Assembly: GCA_026397575.1 (NCBI GenBank)
Contig: JAPLUP010000433.1
Location: 1 to 5,417, forward strand
DNA length: 5,417 nt
DNA from: Candidatus Zixiibacteriota bacterium
Lineage (GTDB): Bacteria > Zixibacteria > MSB-5A5 > CAIYYT01
Reading direction: 5' to 3'
Positions 1 through 5,417 of this stretch are shown piece after piece (the stretch's first letter is position 1; the number at the start of each line of letters is the position of its first letter). The notes under the pieces were generated by a model. The model was not told where the DNA came from, made no database searches, and saw only the letters and a program-made list of their open reading frames with translations. A program made the position numbers and the translations under genes.

Positions 1-2
1 TT

Positions 3-3000
3 GTTTTCGAACTGAACGGTGTAATTAATGCGCTGATCAGGGGCGATTCCAAAACTGAGCTCCTTTCCACCCGGATCGGCAATCTTGTCATTGGGATCCC
101 ATGAACCGACCACGATGAGGTTCGTGACAACATCGTTATTGGCAAGATGAGTCTCGGGAGAGGTTGTGGTCAACCACGACTTGCAGATGAGCGTGTCGCC
201 GATCGGAGTGGTCTCCGGTATCTGACCGTAAGCTTGGACGAAACCACCAAACCAGCCCGAAGGGGCCATTGTCTGTAATGGAATTACCAGTGTGTCTCCA
301 GAGAAAGAATATCCACTGTATGTGCCTGTGCCTGTATAGATCCAGTCGATACCGCTAAATACCAGCTCCGGAGGAAGTAGTACCTTCAGCTCGCACTCCG
401 CGGCGGGAGTAGTTCCAAGGTTCGCCCAGAAGAATACGAGATTAAATGGGAAGCCCGGTCTAAACTGCACCCAACCCCGTTTCATGATCTGGCCTTCCAG
501 ATCAACGTAGACCGAGTCGACGTGAATGTACGACAGCTTCTTCAGACTGTCAACGCCAAGAGCATTGGTGACCCGCAAAAACACGTCATAGGTACCGTTC
601 GAATAGATGTGGGATGGGTCTTGAGCGGAGCTACTATTGCCATCGCCGAAATCCCAATACCAACTGGTCGGATTGCCTTTGCTTGAATCGGTAAACTGAA
701 CCGTCAGGGGTTCATAACCCGCTGTCGGCGACGCCACGAATTCGGGCTTCAGGTCGTTAACAACTATGTGGGCGCTCTTCATTATCGAATCAACCTGATC
801 ACAGCCATCGAGGTTCAATCGCGCCTTGAATTTGACGCTGTAGGTTCCTTGGGTCTGATAGACATGAATCGGATTCGCCAGCGTGCTCGTGTCGCCATCA
901 CCAAAATCCCAGTAGTATTCATTGGCAGCTCCCTGTAACAGAGGATCAAACATCACTGTCAGAGGCAAGCGGCCGCGAGTGGGACTCCCGGTGAAATCGA
1001 CGCTCAGCGATTGCTGAGTAGTGACATAATCGTCCTTCGTCAGGGTATCAGCCCCAACACTGTCCACGACGATCAATTTGATGTCGTAGGTACGAATGGA
1101 TGCAAACTGATGAGTTGGATTCTGTTCCGTGCTGGTCTGACTGTCTCCGAAGTCCCAATGCCAGTCCGTCAATGGATAGCTGCTTGTCGAGAGGTCAGTG
1201 AACGTTACCGTAAGCGGCGCACCTCCACAGCGGGCAGTAGCAGCAAAATCGGCTCTTGCATCTGAGACTTTGACAAGGTCAGGCCTGGAAAGCGTAAACA
1301 TCGATCCTAACTTGTAGGCATTCAGCGTTACAGCGTATACCCCCATGTTCTGATATTTGTGAATGGGATTAGGTGCCATGCTCGTTTCGCCATCCCCAAA
1401 CAACCATCTCACAGAATCTGGTTGCGGACTAAACTGCGGATTGAAACTCACAAATAGCGGTTTTCGTCCATGTGTTGGCGCTGCTGAAAAATGAACCGTG
1501 AGATCGAAGACGTAGAACTCAACCGGTACATCCAGTGTCTTGGCTCCGTCCTGATAGGTGAATCTGATCGTGTTATGGAAGAGACCCTCAGTGCCCTTCG
1601 GGCCAACCGTAGCAGTGATTGTCGCCGAATTGGTGTAACCAGCTGGTACAATACCGCTTGCCGGTATCGTAACCGGGCAATCGCCGACGACGAGGGATGA
1701 AGTCCAGTTTATCGATTCGTTACCCTCGTTTGTCAGCAACAGATCCTGAGTCGCAGTAGCGCCAGTGTTTGCGTGGAACGGATACTCGATAGCATTAGGC
1801 GTACAGGTCAATATCTGATAAGGTGCCATCGCTACACACGGATAACTTATGAATTTTATGGGGTTTAGAAACGAGCCAGTACCCCCCTCATTGCCCGCGT
1901 TACTGCCGGCATCCAGATCCTCCATGTATTCGATACGCAAAGAGTCCTCGACGTACTTTGCAGACGAAGAAGAACCGTCATCGGCACAGAATCCAGACAA
2001 ACAACCATTGGTTTTGGTGTTGGTCAAGTTGACCGGTGCGCCCCAGGTTTCACCCCAGGTGGATGAAGGAGACAAGAATACTTCCTGATTGAAGTATTTC
2101 AGGTTGGAACAATCGGGATCCGCCGTCGTTCCAAGCTGGCGCGAATACACCGCGTAGAGCAAAGTATCATTCAGCACTGAGGAGTAGCACTGAGTCAGAT
2201 TAACTTTGCAGACGTTGTATTCGAACATCGGAGTATTGCATCCGGTATCGCTATTGTCGGCGTCGAGTACCAAGCTTCTCAGGGTCGGGTTACAACTCGA
2301 CCAGTGCCACAACTTGGCTTCCTGATCCGAGATAGTGTTGGCCACCGAATCGTAAATAGTGGCGACGTAAATGACATGGAAACAGTTGTCATTGGCGAAT
2401 AGCACCGACATATCCCCTGCACAACGCTCTAGGGCCTCGGTCGGGTAGTTAGTGACGTTCACTACTGGTCCCCAATTCGCGCCCAGGTCGGTCGACAAGC
2501 GATACGCCAAATCGTTGTTTTCGCGATTTGATCCTCCTCTTGCTCTCGGATAGGCGATAACGACCCTGTCAGAATAAGGATCTGCAGCGATATCGTAGCC
2601 GGTTGTGTTACAGGAATCGATGAAGGTACCGCAGGTACCGTACATGCCAGGGTCTATAGTTACACCCGAAGATACTCCGCGGAAGTAGGTAATTACACTG
2701 AAACCGAAGCTAGTTTGGGCTTCCGACGCCGCAATGTGAACGACCAGTTTGCCGGAGCCGTCTTGATCGGCAGCCGCAACCGGCCAGATATAATGCAGGA
2801 ATGTTGCTGCTGTAGCCCCACCGGCATAGATGTTTTGGCAGTTGACTGTATCCGCGGGTGGGTCTTCTTTACTGAATGAATTGGAGGCAGAGCCGACATC
2901 GAGAGCGGAAGTGGTGATCGGACTCCCAGTGGGACCGTAATGGTTGACCACGAGTCCTCTGTTTTGGAAGACGTCGACCGTACAGAAACGGCCTGGAATC

Positions 3001-3440
3001 TTCTCGGGTTCAAGCGATGAGACGTTAACAGCCTTACCCAGTATGCCGTTCTTGAACGTCGTGTAGTAAACGCTACGAAGGCTCACATCCAAAGGTAGCG
3101 GGGCTGATGTCCAGACGAAATGGACGCGGCCGTCGGCACCCACCGCAACTTGACGCTGCTGGCGCATGTTGGCCTGAGTATCGTAAGACGTGGTCCCAAG
3201 CAGAACACCGGGGGACATGTAGTAGCCTAGTGCCGTGTAACTCGCGTCCGACTTGTTACCAATAGCGCTTGGTGTCTCAGGTCCCCCATCCGTCAACGGG
3301 AACTGCCGCGACTCAATCGGAACCATGTGCGCTTGATTGTTGCTAACATTGTTGCCAACGCGTGCCGCATTCGCTGCAAACAGAGAACCGCACAGAATTG
3401 CGGTGATGAACCCTAAAACTAACGTTGTCAAACGAGGCAT
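3..3440 (-). CDS. Exported multidomain surface protein: Asp-box beta-propeller, BACON/Ig-like domain, four PKD domains, DPNDK module (3' partial)
   Basis: This reads as an open frame of 1146 codons from the ATG at 3440 to the left window edge, so the C-terminus is missing. Residues 1-25 form a signal peptide (MPRL start, hydrophobic core, ANA before likely cleavage at 25/26), so the protein is exported. Residues about 60-540 look like a sialidase/BNR-type beta-propeller: one exact Asp-box (S316-T-D-L-G-A-N-W323) and one degenerate Asp-box (S459 to W466). Residues about 546-648 resemble a BACON/Ig-like domain (L-L-L-T-N-E-G-N then I-N-W). Four PKD domains follow, then a beta-rich domain from about 985 and GSWDPNDK (D1115-K1119), the start of a module common in FCB-group secreted proteins. 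No sialidase catalytic residues can be assigned, so enzymatic activity is not claimed; adhesion or matrix binding is an inference. The start is fixed by a GGAGG five bases upstream and by the signal peptide. Sixteen cysteines lie between residues 153 and 588. Confidence 0.9.
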   Translation of the reverse strand, partial: MPRLTTLVLGFITAILCGSLFAANAARVGNNVSNNQAHMVPIESRQFPLTDGGPETPSAIGNKSDASYTALGYYMSPGVLLGTTSYDTQANMRQQRQVAVGADGRVHFVWTSAPLPLDVSLRSVYYTTFKNGILGKAVNVSSLEPEKIPGRFCTVDVFQNRGLVVNHYGPTGSPITTSALDVGSASNSFSKEDPPADTVNCQNIYAGGATAATFLHYIWPVAAADQDGSGKLVVHIAASEAQTSFGFSVITYFRGVSSGVTIDPGMYGTCGTFIDSCNTTGYDIAADPYSDRVVIAYPRARGGSNRENNDLAYRLSTDLGANWGPVVNVTNYPTEALERCAGDMSVLFANDNCFHVIYVATIYDSVANTISDQEAKLWHWSSCNPTLRSLVLDADNSDTGCNTPMFEYNVCKVNLTQCYSSVLNDTLLYAVYSRQLGTTADPDCSNLKYFNQEVFLSPSSTWGETWGAPVNLTNTKTNGCLSGFCADDGSSSSAKYVEDSLRIEYMEDLDAGSNAGNEGGTGSFLNPIKFISYPCVAMAPYQILTCTPNAIEYPFHANTGATATQDLLLTNEGNESINWTSSLVVGDCPVTIPASGIVPAGYTNSATITATVGPKGTEGLFHNTIRFTYQDGAKTLDVPVEFYVFDLTVHFSAAPTHGRKPLFVSFNPQFSPQPDSVRWLFGDGETSMAPNPIHKYQNMGVYAVTLNAYKLGSMFTLSRPDLVKVSDARADFAATARCGGAPLTVTFTDLSTSSYPLTDWHWDFGDSQTSTEQNPTHQFASIRTYDIKLIVVDSVGADTLTKDDYVTTQQSLSVDFTGSPTRGRLPLTVMFDPLLQGAANEYYWDFGDGDTSTLANPIHVYQTQGTYSVKFKARLNLDGCDQVDSIMKSAHIVVNDLKPEFVASPTAGYEPLTVQFTDSSKGNPTSWYWDFGDGNSSSAQDPSHIYSNGTYDVFLRVTNALGVDSLKKLSYIHVDSVYVDLEGQIMKRGWVQFRPGFPFNLVFFWANLGTTPAAECELKVLLPPELVFSGIDWIYTGTGTYSGYSFSGDTLVIPLQTMAPSGWFGGFVQAYGQIPETTPIGDTLICKSWLTTTSPETHLANNDVVTNLIVVGSWDPNDKIADPGGKELSFGIAPDQRINYTVQFEN
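501..1490 (-). repeat. Tandem array of four PKD domains within the surface protein
   Basis: Four consecutive PKD (polycystic kidney disease, Ig-like) domains are marked by the core motifs W679-L-F-G-D-G, W762-D-F-G-D, W844-D-F-G-D-G and W929-D-F-G-D-G. The core tryptophans are spaced 83, 82 and 85 residues apart. Each is followed by an NP-x-H or DP-S-H turn, an aromatic-x(3-4)-G/R-x-Y strand, and a hydrophobic strand that closes the fold. The first copy is the most divergent (WLFGDG instead of WDFGDG) and the second has GDS in place of GDG. PKD domains are typical extracellular spacers or protein- and polysaccharide-binding modules. Boundaries are approximate to about ten residues. Confidence 0.9.
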
Positions 3441-3445
3441 GATGC

Positions 3446-3450
3446 CCTCC
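3446..3450 (-). promoter_or_regulatory. Shine-Dalgarno of the PKD surface-protein gene
   Basis: The minus strand reads GGAGG followed by GCATC and then the ATG at 3440, a five-base spacer. It supports this ATG as the start and shows that the host uses classical Shine-Dalgarno initiation for at least some genes, in contrast to the neighbouring divergent gene. Confidence 0.85.
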
Positions 3451-3494
3451 AAAAGTGTGAGAAGTGACTGCGATAAGATTTCTAATCAGTAATT

Positions 3495-3523
3495 AAGATA
3501 GCGATAATGCCGACGATTGTCAA
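3495..3523 (-). promoter_or_regulatory. Sigma70-type promoter of the PKD surface-protein gene
   Basis: On the minus strand a perfect -35 box TTGACA (3523-3518) is followed by a 17-base spacer and a -10 box TATCTT (3500-3495, four of six matches to TATAAT). The predicted transcription start is near 3488, giving a 5' leader of about 48 bases that contains the Shine-Dalgarno. No other hexamer pair of similar quality stands out upstream of this gene, and no operator-like dyad overlaps it. Confidence 0.7.
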
Positions 3524-3692
3524 GCCAAAACCCATGTTTACCGAGTGCCGGTAATATCTTTAGAAGTGTGTGGAATCAACGCCGAGCCGCGTCACCTGCC
3601 TCTCGCACTCGAAGCGTGCTGATCTTTATGCCACCTGAGCGCCACAGCAGGGTCGCTCAAGCTTCATACCCAAACCCGCACGCAAAGACTCC
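3524..3692. other. Central part of the divergent intergenic region; no gene seen
   Basis: This stretch lies between the two opposing promoters. No frame has a start with a Shine-Dalgarno and a plausible protein; the longest stop-free runs are a few dozen codons of unremarkable composition. No tRNA-like cloverleaf is apparent. The only structure seen is a six-base inverted repeat, TGAGCG at 3636-3641 and CGCTCA at 3654-3659, around a 12-base loop. It sits about 34 bases upstream of the -35 box of the rightward gene and could be a regulator-binding dyad or chance. Confidence 0.5.
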
Positions 3693-3721
3693 TTGACTCT
3701 CGCATTTGATCCACTGATAAT
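3693..3721 (+). promoter_or_regulatory. Sigma70-type promoter of the CDP-alcohol phosphatidyltransferase gene
   Basis: A -35 box TTGACT (3693-3698, five of six matches) is separated by exactly 17 bases from a -10 box GATAAT (3716-3721, five of six matches). Transcription would start about seven bases beyond the -10 box, near 3728-3730, while the ATG is at 3733. The leader is therefore only about 3-5 bases, and the mRNA is predicted to be leaderless. The bases between the -10 box and the ATG are mostly C and contain no Shine-Dalgarno. Confidence 0.7.
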
Positions 3722-3732
3722 ACCCCCCGAAT

Positions 3733-4266
3733 ATGAGAATCCATGCTCGCGAGTTCCTGCTGATACCTAACCTCCTGAGTTTGTTGCGTTTGCTCTTGAT
3801 TCCGGTGGCGGTCTATCTGGTGGTGCGCGGGCAGGACACCGCGGCTCTGTTGCTGATCTTGTTTGGCATGGTCACCGACATCCTCGATGGCTACCTTGCC
3901 CGCAGACTTAATCAGGTCACCGAACTCGGGAAGATTATTGACCCTCTCGGTGACAAACTCGGCATCGCGGCTCTGGTCGTGACATTGGCTCTATATCGCG
4001 ATTTTCCCGTCTGGGCGGCAATTTTTGTCATTGCCCGCGATGTTGCTCTCCTCTTTGGCGCCGCCTTCTACATCGCCATCGGCCAGCCGACACCGATGTC
4101 CAACATGCTTGGTCGATTGACCGCGCTGGCTTGGGGCGTCGCCGTTGTCAGCTACCTAACCCCCTGGCACTGGCTGCATGTGATCTTCCTCTACCTCGCC
4201 GTCGCTATGGTCCCCTTGTCGTTTATCTTCTACCTTCGACGCACTTTCCGCCGATCCCGCGCGTGA
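3733..4266 (+). CDS. CDP-alcohol phosphatidyltransferase family protein (PgsA-like or CMP-forming cardiolipin synthase-like)
   Basis: This 177-residue integral membrane enzyme belongs to the family that transfers a phosphatidyl group from CDP-diacylglycerol to an alcohol, releasing CMP. The full signature D-G-x2-A-R-x8-G-x3-D-x3-D is present without substitution: D52 G53, A56 R57, G66, D70 and D74, preceded by D49. These acidic residues bind the divalent metals and the CDP moiety. The N-terminus I-P-N-L-L-S-L-L-R-L is typical of PgsA and bacterial cardiolipin synthases, and A101-R102-D103 matches the conserved R-E/D site in a later helix. About six membrane segments are visible (roughly 10-32, 34-50, 76-90, 92-115, 128-145, 147-167), and the basic C-terminus RRTFRRSR is probably cytoplasmic. 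Length fits the family (about 170-200). Likely acceptors are glycerol-3-phosphate or phosphatidylglycerol; the sequence alone does not decide. The ATG at 3733 is the only reasonable start: no other ATG or GTG lies near the N-terminus, although it has no Shine-Dalgarno. Confidence 0.93.
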   Translation: MRIHAREFLLIPNLLSLLRLLLIPVAVYLVVRGQDTAALLLILFGMVTDILDGYLARRLNQVTELGKIIDPLGDKLGIAALVVTLALYRDFPVWAAIFVIARDVALLFGAAFYIAIGQPTPMSNMLGRLTALAWGVAVVSYLTPWHWLHVIFLYLAVAMVPLSFIFYLRRTFRRSRA

Positions 4267-4277
4267 GCATTCGTGAC

Positions 4278-4306
4278 CGCCAGCCTCCCTCGTCTGGCGC
4301 TTCTTA
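4278..4306 (+). terminator. Weak possible terminator hairpin after the phosphatidyltransferase gene
   Basis: CGCCAG (4278-4283) and CTGGCG (4294-4299) form a perfect six-base GC-rich stem with a ten-base loop, starting 11 bases after the stop codon. The following bases CTTCTTAT are only moderately T-rich, so this is not a textbook intrinsic terminator. Its position right after the stop supports a role in ending or stabilising the transcript. Confidence 0.35.
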
Positions 4307-4320
4307 TGTGGCGGGCGCGA

Positions 4321-4368
4321 CGAAGCAGTCTCTGTCAATGGAGTACGCGCATCCTTAGGATTGCTTCG
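4321..4368. repeat. Nested inverted repeat in the convergent intergenic spacer
   Basis: The seven-base arms CGAAGCA (4321-4327) and TGCTTCG (4362-4368) are exact inverted copies separated by 34 bases. Inside them lies a smaller dyad, ATCC-TTA-GGAT (4351-4361). The element lies 23 bases past the stop codon of the leftward gene, so it could fold at the end of that transcript, and it also follows the rightward gene. Neither strand has a strong T-run beside it, so classical intrinsic termination is uncertain. Confidence 0.35.
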
Positions 4369-4390
4369 CCACTATAGTCGAACCTACGGC

Positions 4391-5417
4391 TCACCACCGC
4401 AACCAGTAACTGGCGCTGTCAGGTACGACCACTTGCTTTCTCAGAATCGTCCCGGACGAGTAGTAGAAAGTGAAGTCATACTTCGTGTCGTCCGGCTGCA
4501 AGTCGCTGTTCGGAATCAGATCAAGATACCAGTAACCGGTCGAATCGGTGCCGGTCGATACACCGTACGGCGACACCATGACACCATTGTACTGTAACGG
4601 CGTCTTCGCAATCCGTGCCGTTACCACGACTTCTCCCAATCCACCGGCTCCCAAAGTCTGCACATAACCATACACGCGGCAAAGCGATGCTACCGGTGGG
4701 CTTCCCGGATCAAATCGGCTCGCCCAGATCGTATCGTTGGCCCCCGCCGCTGTCACGGTTACAGCTTGCGGCAGACTGCCGAAAGTATAGCCGGTCAAGT
4801 ACGGCAATAGATGATAACTCGCGGCATCGAGGGCAAAGATCAATCTTCCGTTAGAATTTGATTCGCCGATTGCCGAGGTTGCTGTTTCAGTCGCGTTCAG
4901 CGCACGCACAAATACCCCCTGAATCGCCGCTTGCGAGGTTGTCTCCCACACAAACAACGTGCAGGCATACGCGCCACTTCCCGATCCGGTCGTCCGCAAC
5001 GTCAGCAATCCCAGCGTTTCTTTGATCGAATCGGCGTCCGCCGCAAGTTGGGCGAAGTAGTTGCCGACGTCTTGACCGATCACGCGATAGCCCGTTGACG
5101 CCGCACCGCGCCAATCGCCACCGATCTTAACTCTTGCATAGACACGATAACTCCCCAGCGTTCCGGCTGTGTTGGAGCCACGATAGTGGATTTCATACCA
5201 TCCCTTGCGTACCTTGAATAGATTCGTGGCTGTTTGTGACAACGAATCGACCATCGTGTTGTTGGGCCCATAGCGCAGTGCGATGATACTGTCGGCGTCG
5301 GCAAGGCGTGGATAGAGTGTTGTATCAAACGTGCAGAAAGTGACGACCACCGAATCGCTCGTGCCGCTGCCGACAAACGACGGCGTCACCCAAATACCTG
5401 CCATCGCAATGTTGACT
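4391..5417 (-). CDS. Beta-rich protein with two C-terminal transthyretin/carboxypeptidase-regulatory-like repeats, function unknown (5' partial)
   Basis: The frame is open from the right edge to a TGA at 4391-4393, giving 341 visible residues. The first visible Met (5404) is probably internal: the frame continues upstream of it, no Shine-Dalgarno precedes it and no signal peptide follows. Numbering from the edge, residues about 10-112 form an Ig-like beta domain (K-G-W-Y-E-I-H-Y then Y-R-V-Y-A-R-V-K). Residues 113-137 look helical (Y-F-A-Q-L-A-A-D-A-D-S-I-K-E-T). Residues about 149-234 and 244-341 are two transthyretin-like repeats; the second has R-V-Y-G-Y-V, V-V-V-T-A-R-I, T-D-S-T-G-Y-W-Y-L-D-L and a closing V-V-V-P-D-S-A-S-Y-W. 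Lysine and arginine are scarce and Thr/Ser/Gly/Ala abundant, as in secreted or virion-surface proteins. It has no recognised catalytic residues. It could be a cell-surface protein or a phage tail-fibre or head-decoration protein; I do not recognise a specific gene. Confidence 0.8.
   Translation of the reverse strand, partial: VNIAMAGIWVTPSFVGSGTSDSVVVTFCTFDTTLYPRLADADSIIALRYGPNNTMVDSLSQTATNLFKVRKGWYEIHYRGSNTAGTLGSYRVYARVKIGGDWRGAASTGYRVIGQDVGNYFAQLAADADSIKETLGLLTLRTTGSGSGAYACTLFVWETTSQAAIQGVFVRALNATETATSAIGESNSNGRLIFALDAASYHLLPYLTGYTFGSLPQAVTVTAAGANDTIWASRFDPGSPPVASLCRVYGYVQTLGAGGLGEVVVTARIAKTPLQYNGVMVSPYGVSTGTDSTGYWYLDLIPNSDLQPDDTKYDFTFYYSSGTILRKQVVVPDSASYWLRW

Noticed and set aside
1011..2088. 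Three plus-strand ORFs (1011-1265, 1491-1700, 1849-2088) and the minus-strand ORF 1448-1651
   Set aside because: All lie within the PKD/BACON/propeller coding region, lack convincing ribosome binding sites and have no recognisable domains. They are shadows of the long minus-strand gene.
2693..3013. Minus-strand ORF of 106 codons inside the PKD surface-protein gene
   Set aside because: It is out of frame with the long gene (offset of one base), has an Arg/Ser/Pro-rich shadow composition and matches no fold. The in-frame reading gives continuous propeller-like sequence through the same bases.
3387..3440. Lipoprotein signal (Cys17 in the signal peptide of the PKD protein)
   Set aside because: The residues before Cys17 (A-I-L) do not fit a lipobox, which needs a small residue at -1. 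The A-N-A motif downstream fits signal peptidase I.
3541..3690. Small protein or RNA gene in the divergent intergenic region
   Set aside because: Short open stretches in several frames have no start codon with a ribosome binding site and no recognisable sequence, and no cloverleaf or extended stem is visible.
4131..4358. Overlapping ORFs on both strands at the end of the phosphatidyltransferase gene (plus 4131-4358, minus 4156-4338)
   Set aside because: They overlap the coding sequence of a well-supported membrane enzyme and have Pro/Arg-rich or Ser/Glu-rich shadow compositions without a Shine-Dalgarno.
4361..4854. Plus-strand ORFs 4361-4597 and 4615-4854 and minus-strand ORFs 4887-5114 and 5080-5376
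   Set aside because: They are out-of-frame readings of the right-hand beta-rich protein gene, whose own frame gives repeated domain structure up to a stop at 4391.
5402..5404. ATG at 5404 as the true start of the right-hand minus-strand gene
   Set aside because: The frame is open upstream to the window edge (V-N-I-A before the Met), no Shine-Dalgarno precedes it, and the sequence begins in the middle of a beta domain.

Overview
The window holds three protein-coding genes and no RNA gene, CRISPR array or recognisable mobile element. Two genes run off the window edges. A long minus-strand gene (3 to 3440, C-terminus missing) encodes an exported multidomain surface protein: signal peptide, sialidase-like (BNR/Asp-box) beta-propeller, a BACON/Ig-like domain, four PKD domains and the start of a DPNDK-type C-terminal module. 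A plus-strand gene (3733 to 4266) encodes a complete CDP-alcohol phosphatidyltransferase, a membrane enzyme of phospholipid synthesis. A second minus-strand gene (4391 to the right edge, N-terminus missing) encodes a beta-rich protein ending in two transthyretin/carboxypeptidase-regulatory-like repeats.

The surface-protein gene and the phospholipid gene are divergent and share a 292-base intergenic region. Each has a good sigma70-type promoter in it: TTGACA-17-TATCTT for the left gene and TTGACT-17-GATAAT for the right gene. The left gene has a GGAGG Shine-Dalgarno. The right gene has none, and its predicted transcription start lies only a few bases before the ATG, so its mRNA is probably leaderless. 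The phospholipid gene and the right-hand gene converge on a 124-base spacer with weak hairpins that may act in termination.

The organism looks like an uncultured Gram-negative bacterium of the FCB superphylum (Zixibacteria, Latescibacteria or KSB1-like). This is an inference from large secreted propeller/PKD proteins, the GSWDPNDK motif followed by an I-N-Y-T-V-Q-F-E-N stretch, and mid-range GC content judged by eye. The classical Shine-Dalgarno and TTGACA-type -35 boxes argue against Bacteroidota proper.

The genes do not form an obvious pathway. The phospholipid enzyme is a housekeeping gene between two genes for extracellular or structural beta-rich proteins. The features most worth checking are the likely leaderless phospholipid gene, the cysteine-rich propeller, and the right-hand protein, whose architecture resembles phage or virion-associated adhesins as much as cell-surface proteins.
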